From an uncultured Acidimicrobiaceae bacterium (GTDB lineage: Bacteria; Actinomycetota; Acidimicrobiia; Spongiisociales; UBA5794), in assembly GCA_947258375.1 (NCBI GenBank), contig CAMYIJ010000028.1:1-34816 (forward strand): a stretch of 34,816 bases of DNA, in the 5' to 3' direction. Shown piece after piece: positions 24,308 to 32,622 of this stretch. The stretch's first letter is position 1, and each line of letters opens with the position of its first letter. Made by a program: the position numbers and the translations under genes. Below the pieces are notes generated by a model, which saw only the letters and a program-made list of their open reading frames with translations, was not told the DNA's origin and made no database searches.

Positions 24308-24327
24308 TGGGAAACGAAGGGACGGAG

Positions 24328-25854
24328 CTAACCCTCCGGGCGCATTGTGGGGAAGAGGATCACTTCGCGAATGTGAGCTCTGTCGGTGAGCAGCATCACC
24401 AGGCGGTCGACACCGATGCCGAGGCCGCCGGTCGGTGGCATGCCGTATTCGAGGGCCCGCACGTAGTCCTCGTCGATCTCCTGAGCCTCGTCGTCGCCGG
24501 CCGCCTTCAGTTCCATCTGCGCCTCGAACCGGCGCCGCTGGTCGAGAGGCTCGTTCAGCTCGGAGAATGCATTGCCGTACTCAGAACCGGCGATGAAGAG
24601 CTCCCAGCGCTCGGTGACGTTGGGATCATCCGGGTGTTTGCGGGCCAGCGGCGAGATCTCCACCGGATGCTGCGTCACAAACACCGGCTCCCAGATCGAG
24701 TCTTGCACTTGGTGATCGAACAGCTCCTCGATGATCTTGCCGTGACCCCAGTGGGCTTCCGGCTCCACGCCGTTGCGCTGGGCCAGAGCGACCGCGTCGG
24801 CGAGCGACAGGTCAAAGGACATTGTCCCGTCGATGGCCTCGTTGACCATCTCGAGCATCGGACGCCGCTGATACGGAGGCGTGAGATCCAGCGAGCGCCC
24901 CTGGTAGCTCAGCACGGCCGAACCGGTCACCTCCTGGGCAATGACGGCGAACATCTGCTCGACCATCTGCGCAATGTCCTCATAGCCGGCCAATGCCTCG
25001 TAGGACTCGAGCATCGTGAACTCGGGCATGTGGGTGGCGTCGATCCCCTCGTTGCGGAAGATCTTGCCGACCTCAAATACCTTCTCCAGTCCCCCAACGA
25101 TGAGCCGCTTCAGGTAGAGCTCGGTGGCGATGCGGAGGTACATGTCGAGACTCAGGGCGTTGTGGTGGGTGGCGAACGGCCGCGCCATTGCTCCGGTGGC
25201 CTGGTTGAGGAGCACCGGCGTCTCCACCTCGATGTAGCCGCGGGCCTCGAACTCGCGGCGGAATAGCGACACAACCTTGGCCCTTGCCAGTGCCACATCA
25301 CGCGCCTCCTGGTTCACCATCAGATCGACGTAGCGCTGTCGGGAACGCGCTTCGATGTCGGTCAGGCCGTGGAATTTGTCCGGCAGGGGGCGGAGCGCCT
25401 TCGCCAGCAGCTCGAACGAGCCGATCCGCACCGAGAGCTCGCCTTTGCGGGTGGCGATCACCTCTCCGGTCGCCCCGACCCAGTCACCCATGTCGAGCTC
25501 GGTAAACGCTGCGAAGCCCTCATCTCCGAGTGTTCGCTTGTCAACGAAGAGCTGGATCGTCCCAGAGACGTCGGAAAGAACCACAAAGCTCAGCTTCCCC
25601 ATCGCCCGGATGTTGCGGATGCGACCGGCAACCGTGGCCGTCTGACCGGTCTCGGCCCCCGGCTCGAGGTCGCCGTAGAGTTCGTGCAGCTCGGCGGCGA
25701 GGTGCGACCGGTCGAAGCGGTAGGGGTAACCCGGTCCGTCGAGCGTCGTCTGGTGCTTGGCGAGGAGCCGCGCCGTCAGCGGATGGTCCGCCAGGTCGAG
25801 GCGGTCGTCGAGCGCTTCGTCGGGGGAGTCGGCGGAGGAGCCGTCGTGGGTCAC
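24328..25854 (-). CDS. lysS: Lysyl-tRNA synthetase, class II
   Basis: A 508-residue class II synthetase. It has an acidic unconserved N-terminal extension (1-30), an OB-fold anticodon-binding domain (about 70-165; VAGRIRNIRAMGKLSFVVL), and the catalytic core. Motif 2 is FEVGKIFRNEGIDATHMPEF, and motif 3 is GLGIGVDRLVMLLT. The FNDLEQR-like segment reads ELNEPLDQRRRF. It attaches lysine to tRNA-Lys. The GTG start overlaps the coaX stop by 4 bp (GTGA), so the two genes are coupled, the same neighbourhood as in M. tuberculosis. The reading LPTM RPEG at the end is typical of the family. Confidence 0.96.
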   Translation of the reverse strand: MTHDGSSADSPDEALDDRLDLADHPLTARLLAKHQTTLDGPGYPYRFDRSHLAAELHELYGDLEPGAETGQTATVAGRIRNIRAMGKLSFVVLSDVSGTIQLFVDKRTLGDEGFAAFTELDMGDWVGATGEVIATRKGELSVRIGSFELLAKALRPLPDKFHGLTDIEARSRQRYVDLMVNQEARDVALARAKVVSLFRREFEARGYIEVETPVLLNQATGAMARPFATHHNALSLDMYLRIATELYLKRLIVGGLEKVFEVGKIFRNEGIDATHMPEFTMLESYEALAGYEDIAQMVEQMFAVIAQEVTGSAVLSYQGRSLDLTPPYQRRPMLEMVNEAIDGTMSFDLSLADAVALAQRNGVEPEAHWGHGKIIEELFDHQVQDSIWEPVFVTQHPVEISPLARKHPDDPNVTERWELFIAGSEYGNAFSELNEPLDQRRRFEAQMELKAAGDDEAQEIDEDYVRALEYGMPPTGGLGIGVDRLVMLLTDRAHIREVILFPTMRPEG

Positions 25855-26624
25855 GCGTCTCCTCGATTCATGTCCCAGATCATCCGCAGCCCGTCGAGCG
25901 TCAGGAACTCGTCGATGGTCGAGACACTGCTGCAGTGCGGCACGACCGTCGAAGCGAGGCCCCCCGTGGCAACGCGCGTGACATCGCCGCCCACTTCAGT
26001 CGCGATGCGCTCCATAATCCCGTCGACCAACCCGGCATGCCCGTAGAGAGCCCCCGACTGAATCGCCTCGACGGTTCCCTTGCCGATGGCGGCCCGCGGC
26101 GTCGTGAATTCCACGCGACGCAGCGCCGCCGTCCCGGAAATCAGCGCGTTCGTCGAGATCACCAAACCGGGGGCGATGGAGCCCCCGAGGTAATCCCCTG
26201 CCTGACCGACAACATCGAAGTTAGTTGAGGTGCCGAAATCGACGACTATGCAGGGCGGCCCATAGCGCTCCCGTGACGCCACAGCGTTCACGACTCGATC
26301 GGCACCAACCTCGCGCGGGTTGTCGATGTTGATGACCATGCCCGTCTTGATTCCGGCGCCGACGACGATCACGTCACCAGATGTGATCTCGCCGGACACA
26401 GCGGCGAACGCTGTCGTCATGGCGGGCACGACGGACGAGATAGCGACACCGGAAACGTCCTCCCCTCGGAGGTCCTCCAGCTCCAACAAGCTGCGCAGCC
26501 AGATCTCCAGCTCATCGTCGGTGCGCTCCGGCGCAGTCGTCAGCCGCCAATGAGCGACGAGTCGCTCACCGTCGTAGAGGCCCATGGCCGTGTTGGTGTT
26601 GCCGATATCGGCTGCGAGCAGCAT
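25851..26624 (-). CDS. coaX: Type III pantothenate kinase
   Basis: A 257-residue enzyme phosphorylating pantothenate at the first step of coenzyme A synthesis. The N-terminal MLLAADIGNTNTAMGLY is the family's phosphate loop (DxGNT). DNPREVGADRVVNAVA and VVDFGTSTNFDVV are the remaining sugar-kinase-fold motifs, and GGSIAPGL and GLASTVV follow. CoaX uses a monovalent cation and is not feedback-inhibited by CoA, unlike CoaA. It lies just upstream of lysS with a 4-bp overlap. panC and panD, which precede coaX in M. tuberculosis, are not present here; a long palindrome occupies the gap to folK. Confidence 0.95.
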   Translation of the reverse strand: MLLAADIGNTNTAMGLYDGERLVAHWRLTTAPERTDDELEIWLRSLLELEDLRGEDVSGVAISSVVPAMTTAFAAVSGEITSGDVIVVGAGIKTGMVINIDNPREVGADRVVNAVASRERYGPPCIVVDFGTSTNFDVVGQAGDYLGGSIAPGLVISTNALISGTAALRRVEFTTPRAAIGKGTVEAIQSGALYGHAGLVDGIMERIATEVGGDVTRVATGGLASTVVPHCSSVSTIDEFLTLDGLRMIWDMNRGDA

Positions 26625-26708
26625 TGCGACTGTCTTCCTTCTGGCGAGCTACCGGGGGTTCGTGGGTCGTGATTCTACGCGGCGGCCCGTACCGGCAGCC
26701 GCACCAAG

Positions 26709-26760
26709 CCGTTCTTGCGGACTTGCGCGCCGCTATCGGCGCGCATGTCCGCAAGAACGG
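26709..26760. repeat. 52-bp near-perfect palindrome between folK and coaX
   Basis: The outer arms are CCGTTCTTGCGGAC (26709-26722) and its exact complement (26747-26760). The inner arms are GCGCGCCG (26725-26732) and CGGCGCGC (26737-26744) around CTAT. Only one T-T mismatch interrupts a 23-bp stem. It lies 12 bp from the folK stop and may terminate that transcript, although no T-run follows on either strand. A dispersed repeat is the alternative. Confidence 0.7.
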
Positions 26761-26772
26761 GGAGGTGGTGGG

Positions 26773-27342
26773 TCAGCCGATCAGCCAGTCCACCAGCCAC
26801 CACAGCCCCAGGGCGGCGACGGCTGTGAAGCCAACGGCGGCGATCGCTAGCGCTCGCTGCCGGGCCGGCACCAGAACCCGGACTTCCTGATCCGCCACAG
26901 CGGGGAGGAAGTCCGCCACCGGAGTGCCGCCGGGCATCGTCGCATCCGGCCACACCGCCAGCAGCGGTTCAAGCACAAAACGGCGCTCGTAAAGCCGCGG
27001 ATGGGGCACTTTCAGCCCTTCCTCGTCGATCGATTCGCTGCCGTACAGCAGGATGTCGAGATCGAGCGTCCGGGGGCCCCACCGCTCGCGTCGTTCTCTG
27101 CCGTGCTCCGCCTCGATGCGCAGGCACTCGTCGAGCAGCGCGCGCGCCGACAGATTGGTCTCGATGGCAACGGCTGCGTTCAGATAGGGCCCCTGATCGG
27201 GCCCGCCGACCGGCGCGGTCTCATAGAAGGGGGAGGCCGCCACGAAGTCCCCGAGCACGGTGAGCGCCGCGACGGCCTGGGTCAGGTGGCTTTCGCGATC
27301 GCCGAGGTTGGACCCGAGGCCGATCACGGCCCGGACGGCCAT
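26773..27342 (-). CDS. folK: HPPK (folate pyrophosphokinase) with a C-terminal membrane helix
   Basis: Residues 1-150 are a complete 6-hydroxymethyl-7,8-dihydropterin pyrophosphokinase: AVIGLGSNLGDRESHL at the start, PVGGPDQGPYLNAAV, then RWGPRTLDLDILLY with the metal-binding aspartates, and VPHPRLYERRFVLEPL. It makes the pterin diphosphate used by FolP. Residues 160-188 add one hydrophobic helix (LAIAAVGFTAVAALGLWWLV) that ordinary FolK lacks, after VRVLVPARQR. The enzyme is therefore predicted to be tail-anchored in the membrane. It starts 4 bp after the phosphatase-like gene stop, so folP, that gene and folK form one operon. Confidence 0.93.
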   Translation of the reverse strand: MAVRAVIGLGSNLGDRESHLTQAVAALTVLGDFVAASPFYETAPVGGPDQGPYLNAAVAIETNLSARALLDECLRIEAEHGRERRERWGPRTLDLDILLYGSESIDEEGLKVPHPRLYERRFVLEPLLAVWPDATMPGGTPVADFLPAVADQEVRVLVPARQRALAIAAVGFTAVAALGLWWLVDWLIG

Positions 27343-27346
27343 TGCG

Positions 27347-27829
27347 CTAGCCGAGAGCGGAGTGGTCGGAGATCAGCCGCCGCCCCTCCGGTCCCAGTGG
27401 CCGCCCGGCGATCTCCTGGATCACGGACGTGGCCACGATCCGATCTTCGATGAGACTGGAGTGCAGCAAGTAGGCGCCGAGCAGACCGACGACCGTATCG
27501 TCAATGAGATCCCGATGGACCAGAACGGTGGCTCCCGGCGGGTCCATCGCTTCGTCGAATCTCGCCAGGATCTCGGGGACGTCCTCCGGCTCGACTTCGC
27601 CATCGAGAGGAACGTGGATGAAGCGCATTCCGGCCGCTTCGTAGGCTTGCTGATTCTGATTACTCGACAGCAGCGAGAGGACCGCGTTGAAGCCCTTGTC
27701 GGCCATCCAAACAATCTCCTCTTCGCGCCGGACCCGCCGGTGCTGGAATCCGTACCCGCCTATGCGCTCGCACACCGCCAGACGGCCTTGGATCACCCAT
27801 CTGAAGCCGCGCGGCTCAAGTCCTGCCAC
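27347..27829 (-). CDS. Catalytically dead dual-specificity-phosphatase-like protein in the folate operon
   Basis: A GTG start at 27829 with an AGGGA ribosome site gives 160 residues. The front (FRWVIQGRLAVCERIGGYG, then GFNAVLSLL and FIHVPLDGEVEPED) matches small atypical dual-specificity phosphatases such as DUSP23. In the P-loop, where HCxxxxxR[ST] is expected, the sequence is VHRDLIDDTVVG: the nucleophilic Cys is Arg106 and the phosphate-binding Arg is Thr112. It cannot use the normal mechanism, so it is probably a pseudophosphatase with a binding role. It overlaps the end of folP by 14 bp and lies 4 bp before folK, in the place folB usually has. No aldolase similarity is seen. A longer N-terminus from 27904 would run deep into folP and was not chosen. 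Confidence 0.75.
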   Translation of the reverse strand: MAGLEPRGFRWVIQGRLAVCERIGGYGFQHRRVRREEEIVWMADKGFNAVLSLLSSNQNQQAYEAAGMRFIHVPLDGEVEPEDVPEILARFDEAMDPPGATVLVHRDLIDDTVVGLLGAYLLHSSLIEDRIVATSVIQEIAGRPLGPEGRRLISDHSALG

Positions 27830-28739
27830 TCGTGTCCCTGCTTTCCAATTGGCCCCGCACGATAGCGTCGGTTGTGCGGGCCACCTGCAGCGCTCCGGCC
27901 ACATCGTGGACTCGGACGACAGACGCTCCGCCGAGCACTGCGGCTGAAACCGTTGCAGCAGTGGCGGAATCGCGTTCGGCGGGCTCCGTGGCGAATCCAG
28001 CCGCGCTCAAGATGGAGCCCAAAAAAGCTTTGCGACTTGCCCCGATCAGCACCGGAAAGCCGATATCCGCATACCGGGAGACGTTGCCGAGCAATTCCAG
28101 GTTCTGCAGGTGGGACTTGCCAAACCCGATCCCGGGGTCGAGGCAGATCCGGCGGCGGTCGATTCCGGCGTCGATCGCCAGCTGTGCCCTGTCCTCCAGG
28201 TAGGCCGCCACGTCTTCGACCACATCGACATAGGTGGTGTCGGCCTGCATCGTGCGGGGCTCGCCTCGCATGTGCATGATGACCGCACCAACCTCGAGGT
28301 CGGCCACAACCTCGAGCATCGCCGGGTCGCGCAAACCGCCGACGTCGTTGACGATCACCGCGCCGGCGCCGACGGCTGCGGCGGCGACCGCCGGCTTCAT
28401 CGTATCGACCGACACGACCGCGCCCGCGGCCGCTATCTCGGAGACGATTGGTACCACCCGTTCCATCTCGGCGTGCACCGCGACCGGATCCGCCCCCGGC
28501 CGGGTCGACTCCCCGCCGACGTCGATGATGTCGGCGCCGGAATGCCACAACTCCATGGCGCGGGCGACAGCGCCACTCGTGTCCACATCGAGCCCACCGT
28601 CGGAAAACGAGTCAGGAGTGACATTGAGCACACCCATGATCAGGGTGTGGTCCGCGGTCGACAACGTCCTGTCGCGGAGCTGCCACTCCACTGGACGGTC
28701 GAGCGCGAAGTCCGAAAGTGCCAGCCTGCGGCGCACCAC
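27816..28739 (-). CDS. folP: Dihydropteroate synthase
   Basis: A 307-residue TIM-barrel enzyme joining p-aminobenzoate to the pterin diphosphate; it is the target of sulfonamides. MGVLNVTPDSFSDGG is the signature loop 1; DIIDVGGESTRPGAD holds the loop-2 Ser-Thr-Arg-Pro. VIVNDVGG, DPGIGFGKS and LIGASRKAFLG are the later motifs. The C-terminal RVHDVAGALQVARTTDAI ends the barrel. The GTG start shares one base with the ftsH stop (TAGTG), suggesting coupling. folE, between ftsH and folP in M. tuberculosis, is missing here. Confidence 0.96.
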   Translation of the reverse strand: MVRRRLALSDFALDRPVEWQLRDRTLSTADHTLIMGVLNVTPDSFSDGGLDVDTSGAVARAMELWHSGADIIDVGGESTRPGADPVAVHAEMERVVPIVSEIAAAGAVVSVDTMKPAVAAAAVGAGAVIVNDVGGLRDPAMLEVVADLEVGAVIMHMRGEPRTMQADTTYVDVVEDVAAYLEDRAQLAIDAGIDRRRICLDPGIGFGKSHLQNLELLGNVSRYADIGFPVLIGASRKAFLGSILSAAGFATEPAERDSATAATVSAAVLGGASVVRVHDVAGALQVARTTDAIVRGQLESRDTSGRT

Positions 28740-30676
28740 TAGGACGGAGGTTCATCCGGTGGCTGGGCCGCAACCATGGCGTTGTCGCGAGCCATCGGCG
28801 TCTCCGGCGCCCGGATGCGGAGCGCTCCCGAGTCGGCGTGCTCCCATTTCGGGACATCGTGGAAGGCCTCAGCCAGCTCGTCGGGGCCCAGTGTCTCTTT
28901 CTCGAGCAGCATCTCTGCCACACGATGCAGCCCGTCGATGTGGGTGACGAGTATCTCACGCGCCTCTTCCCGAGCCTGGAAGATGAGTTCGCGTACCTCT
29001 TCGTCGATCAGTGAGGCGACGTCGTTCGAGTAGTCCTGGCCGTGCGTGTAGTCCCGTCCCAGGAAGACCTCGCCCTGGGCGGTGCCATAGCGCATCGGCC
29101 CGAGCCGGTCGCTCATCCCGTACTCCATGACCATGGCCTTCGCCAGCTTGGTCGCCTGCTCGATGTCGTTGTGGGCGCCGGTCGAGGGGTCTCCGAAGAT
29201 GATCTCCTCAGCCGCCCGGCCACCCAGCGCCACGGCCAGCCGATCGACGAGCTCCGTGCGGCGCTGGTAGTCCCGATCGGCCTCGGGGAGCGACTTGGTG
29301 TAGCCCCCCGCCCGGCCACGGGGAATGATCGTGACTTTGTGCACCGGATCGGCGTTGGGCAGGGCATACCCGACCAGGGCATGGCCCCCCTCGTGGTACG
29401 CCGTAAGCGTCTTCTCGTCTTCCGACATGATGTGGCTCTTGCGCTCCGGGCCGGCGAGGATGCGGTCGATCGCCTCTTCGAGCTCGGGCATTCCGATTTC
29501 GGTCCGGTCGCGGCGGGCGGACAGGAGGGCCGCCTCGTTGATGAGGTTGGCCAGGTCGGCGCCGGTGAAGCCCGGAGTCTGGCGGGCCAGCAGCTCGAGG
29601 TCGATGCCGTCGCCGAGCGGTTTGCCCTTGGAGTGCACCTGGAGAATCTGGTGACGCCCCGCCAGGTCGGGGCGCGGCGCCATGATCTGGCGGTCGAAGC
29701 GCCCGGGGCGCAGGAGGGCCGGATCGAGGATGTCGGGCCGGTTCGTGGCCGCAATGACGATCACCCCGGCCTTGGCGTCGAACCCGTCCAGCTCGACGAG
29801 CAACTGGTTCAGCGTCTGCTCGCGCTCGTCGTGGCCACCGCCGAGCCCGGCGCCACGGTGGCGACCGACGGCGTCGATCTCATCGATGAACACGATCGCA
29901 GGCGCGTTCGACTTCGCTTGCTCGAAGAGGTCGCGTACCCGGCTGGCACCGACACCGACGAACATCTCGACGAAGTCCGATCCGGAAATCGAGTAGAACG
30001 GCACCCCGGCTTCGCCGGCCACCGCCTTCGCCAGCAGGGTCTTGCCGGTGCCGGGAGGGCCGAACAACAGCACCCCGCGAGGGATCTTGGCGCCCATGGC
30101 GCGGAACTTGCCGGGACTCTGCAGGAAGTCCTTGATCTCCTCGAGTTCCTCGACGGCCTCATCGGCCCCGGCGACGTCCTTGAAGGTGACCTTGGGCGAG
30201 TCCTTACTGACCTGTTTGGCCCGCGACTTGCCGAATTGCATGACCCGGTTCCCGCCACCCTGCATCTGCATGATGAAGAAGATGAAGATCCCGAAGATCA
30301 GGAGGTAGGGGAAGATGGTGCCGAGGAACCACTGGAAACCAGAAGGGTTTTCGGCGTCCGTGTCGAATTGGGCCACATCGGCCGCGAGAATCGCCCGGGT
30401 CAGATCACCCTCGTACTCGCTGGGATAGCTCAGCTTGAAGGCGTTGTCGGTGGCCCCCTCCGGCAGTGAGGCGTCGGCGACGAACTCTCCGAGAATCTCG
30501 TGCGACTTCTCTTTCATCAGCACGGACTCGACCTCGCCGTCGGCCAGCGCCGCTTCGAATTGGCCGAGCGTGAGTTCGGCGGGTTCCTCGGAGCTCGCAA
30601 GGAGAGAATTGACCAAGAGCAGAGCTGCGAAGCCAAAGGCCACGTAGATCAGCATTGCTCTTGCGGTACGGTTCAC
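28739..30676 (-). CDS. ftsH: ATP-dependent zinc metalloprotease FtsH
   Basis: A 645-residue membrane-bound AAA+ protease degrading unassembled membrane proteins and regulators. There are two membrane helices (about 7-27 and 117-137) enclosing an extracytoplasmic domain. The AAA+ module has Walker A GPPGTGKT (206-213), Walker [12 protein letters not shown] and second-region [17 protein letters not shown]. The zinc site HEGGH is near residue 430 with the downstream Asp in the protease domain. The GTG start has AAGGA upstream. The C-terminal tail (after EWAEAFHDV-like sequence, about 610 on) is low complexity. A -10-like TATGAT lies upstream in the 129-bp gap to hpt, which also contains a CCGGCC/GGCCGG hairpin. 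Confidence 0.97.
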   Translation of the reverse strand: MNRTARAMLIYVAFGFAALLLVNSLLASSEEPAELTLGQFEAALADGEVESVLMKEKSHEILGEFVADASLPEGATDNAFKLSYPSEYEGDLTRAILAADVAQFDTDAENPSGFQWFLGTIFPYLLIFGIFIFFIMQMQGGGNRVMQFGKSRAKQVSKDSPKVTFKDVAGADEAVEELEEIKDFLQSPGKFRAMGAKIPRGVLLFGPPGTGKTLLAKAVAGEAGVPFYSISGSDFVEMFVGVGASRVRDLFEQAKSNAPAIVFIDEIDAVGRHRGAGLGGGHDEREQTLNQLLVELDGFDAKAGVIVIAATNRPDILDPALLRPGRFDRQIMAPRPDLAGRHQILQVHSKGKPLGDGIDLELLARQTPGFTGADLANLINEAALLSARRDRTEIGMPELEEAIDRILAGPERKSHIMSEDEKTLTAYHEGGHALVGYALPNADPVHKVTIIPRGRAGGYTKSLPEADRDYQRRTELVDRLAVALGGRAAEEIIFGDPSTGAHNDIEQATKLAKAMVMEYGMSDRLGPMRYGTAQGEVFLGRDYTHGQDYSNDVASLIDEEVRELIFQAREEAREILVTHIDGLHRVAEMLLEKETLGPDELAEAFHDVPKWEHADSGALRIRAPETPMARDNAMVAAQPPDEPPS

Positions 30677-30805
30677 GGTGTTCCTTGCCGGCCAGACCGG
30701 CCGGGGGCTTGGGTATCAATCATCATATTGGTTCTGATGCGTTATCGGGAGTCAGGTTTACGACACTGAGCGCTATGAATGGGGGGGCGCCGGCGTTCCG
30801 CGACA

Positions 30806-31333
30806 TCACTCGAGGTCGGCTTCGTCGACAACTCCCACAAAAGGCAGATTGCGATAGAGCTCCCCGTAATCGAGGCCAAATCCGATCACGAACTCGGGAT
30901 CGATCTCAAAACCGGTGTACTTGATCTCCATCGGCGGCCGCTCCACACCGCTCTTGACGAGCAACGCCGCCAAACTCAGCGATGCCGGGTTGCGCACTCG
31001 CAAGTTCTTCATGAGGTAGTGCAGGGTGAGGCCCGAATCGATGATGTCCTCGACAATGAGGACGTGGCGATCCTCTATCTGGGTATCGAGGTCTTTGAGA
31101 ATCCGAACGACACCGGAGGTCTTGGTCGTGCCGCCGTATGACGACACCGCCATGAAGTCGAATTCGACCGACGTGTGGATGTGGCGGGCCAGATCGGCCA
31201 TGACGATGAAGGCCCCCTTGAGAATGCCCACCAGAAGGAGGTTCTTGCCGTCGTAGTCGGCAGTGATCGCCTTGCCCATCTCGGCAAGCTTGGCGTCTAT
31301 GTCTTCCGCCGAGATGAGTACTCGTGGATTCAC
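30806..31333 (-). CDS. hpt: Hypoxanthine phosphoribosyltransferase
   Basis: A 175-residue purine-salvage enzyme converting hypoxanthine or guanine with PRPP to IMP or GMP. The PRPP motif is VLIVEDIIDSGLTL, the flexible-loop segment VSSYGGTTKTSG, and the purine-site region KYTGFEIDPEFVIGFGLDYG. The GTG at 31333 is chosen: it overlaps the tilS stop by 4 bp (GTGA), and the length then matches the family. A longer frame to 31681 would lie inside tilS and has no family similarity. The tilS-hpt-ftsH order is conserved widely in bacteria. Confidence 0.95.
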   Translation of the reverse strand: MNPRVLISAEDIDAKLAEMGKAITADYDGKNLLLVGILKGAFIVMADLARHIHTSVEFDFMAVSSYGGTTKTSGVVRILKDLDTQIEDRHVLIVEDIIDSGLTLHYLMKNLRVRNPASLSLAALLVKSGVERPPMEIKYTGFEIDPEFVIGFGLDYGELYRNLPFVGVVDEADLE

Positions 31334-32622
31334 CGCTGGCCCTCTTCCGCCGTCAGCTCGAAAACGCCTTCCTCCCCCAGGTTCCCACGGGCCCATGGAG
31401 CAGAGCGAATGCCGACGACAGCGGCGATTCTCCCATGAGCCACGGCCACGGGCCAAGCCGACCGCAATCGCCTCGCCAGCCCGGCCTCCGCCATGACGTC
31501 TCTGATCGGCTTGGAGCCTGCGGCTATCTCGATACGTTCGCCGTCGGACGCCGCTCGTAAAATGATCCCAGGGCCGATACGGGCCGCGGCGACGAGGCTC
31601 GTCCGCCTCACGAGCGGACCGCTCACCGCGGCGGCCGTCACTTCGAGATTCCCGAAGCCGACCCTGCCCGGGACGGCACATTCAACAGGCGTGGGAGCCA
31701 CCGCTTCGCCCCGGTGGGTCACCAGCCACGGTCCCTCGACTTCGATACTCCACCCGTCGCTGATGTCCCGACGCCCGGTGACGCCGCGAGCCACCTCTAG
31801 TGCAGCCGCGACCTCCTCGGCGGTACCGGCGTGCGGAGGACGGGCCGCCCGCAACAGGCGCCGCACCAGACGGCCGGCAATCGCATCCCCGGCGCTGGTG
31901 ATCAGCGAGGCCGGGAGCTTGGCGGCCCCCCAGGCGTCTCTCACGAGCGGAACCGACCCGATCCAGCCTTCGATCTGCGCGTCGTCGGCCGCCAGCGTGG
32001 CGGCGGTCCTGGTCAATGAGTGGCGCAGCTGCGGGTTGAACTCGGCCTCCAGCTGGGGGATGAGCTTGTGGCGCAACAGGTTGCGAGTGTGGGCCGGGTC
32101 GTAGTTGGCGGGGTCGTCGACCGCCGGCAGCTCCAGCGTCGCCGCCACCCGGGCAACATCGGCGCGCCACACGCCGAGGAGCGGGCGCCCCACCGACTGC
32201 CGATCCGCCGCCATGGCTGCCAGGCCCGCCGCCCCGGCTCCCCGCAGCAGGTGGCCGAGAGTCGTCTCGGCGAGATCATCAGCGTGATGCCCTGTGATGA
32301 CTGTCTCATCCGGGCACCTGGCCGCCTCGAGCGCAGCCCAGCGGGCGGTTCTTGCCTGCCCTTCCCAAGACGCGCCGTCTGGAACGGTGATCTCCACAAT
32401 GTCGAGGGCAATGCCAAGCAGCTCCGCGATCTCTGTGGCGGCCGCCGCCGACGCATCTGCCGCCGGGGTTCCGTGATGAATGTGTACCGCTCGCACCCGG
32501 CCGGGGGCCAGCCGTGCGGCCGCCCAGGCCGCCACCGCAGAGTCGGGCCCACCGCTGAGCGCGATCAGCAGGAGCCCGTCGTCGGGAAGAGCCACTCGAG
32601 CGAGCAGCTCGTCCGGTGTCAT
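31330..32622 (-). CDS. tilS: tRNA(Ile)-lysidine synthetase
   Basis: A 430-residue enzyme that converts C34 of the CAU anticodon of tRNA-Ile to lysidine, using lysine and ATP. The PP-loop is ALSGGPDSAV (SGGPDS, residues 23-28). VITGHHADDLAETTLGHLLRG is the next conserved motif, and NLLRHKLIPQLE marks the end of the N-terminal domain. The C-terminal domain (to about 430) has the RIEIAAGSKPIRDVMAEAG segment of TilS-C. The ATG at 32622 overlaps the upstream metalloprotease stop by 4 bp. A longer start at 32694 lies inside the upstream gene and was rejected. Confidence 0.95.
   Translation of the reverse strand: MTPDELLARVALPDDGLLLIALSGGPDSAVAAWAAARLAPGRVRAVHIHHGTPAADASAAAATEIAELLGIALDIVEITVPDGASWEGQARTARWAALEAARCPDETVITGHHADDLAETTLGHLLRGAGAAGLAAMAADRQSVGRPLLGVWRADVARVAATLELPAVDDPANYDPAHTRNLLRHKLIPQLEAEFNPQLRHSLTRTAATLAADDAQIEGWIGSVPLVRDAWGAAKLPASLITSAGDAIAGRLVRRLLRAARPPHAGTAEEVAAALEVARGVTGRRDISDGWSIEVEGPWLVTHRGEAVAPTPVECAVPGRVGFGNLEVTAAAVSGPLVRRTSLVAAARIGPGIILRAASDGERIEIAAGSKPIRDVMAEAGLARRLRSAWPVAVAHGRIAAVVGIRSAPWARGNLGEEGVFELTAEEGQR

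Noticed and set aside
23899..25266. Plus-strand frame of 455 codons spanning the lysS region
   Set aside because: It has no domain similarity, is antisense to lysS, and overlaps the end of the polyprenyl synthase gene.
29042..30469. Long plus-strand frame of 475 codons
   Set aside because: It is antisense to ftsH, whose motifs are all in the minus frame. High GC makes such opposite-strand frames common.
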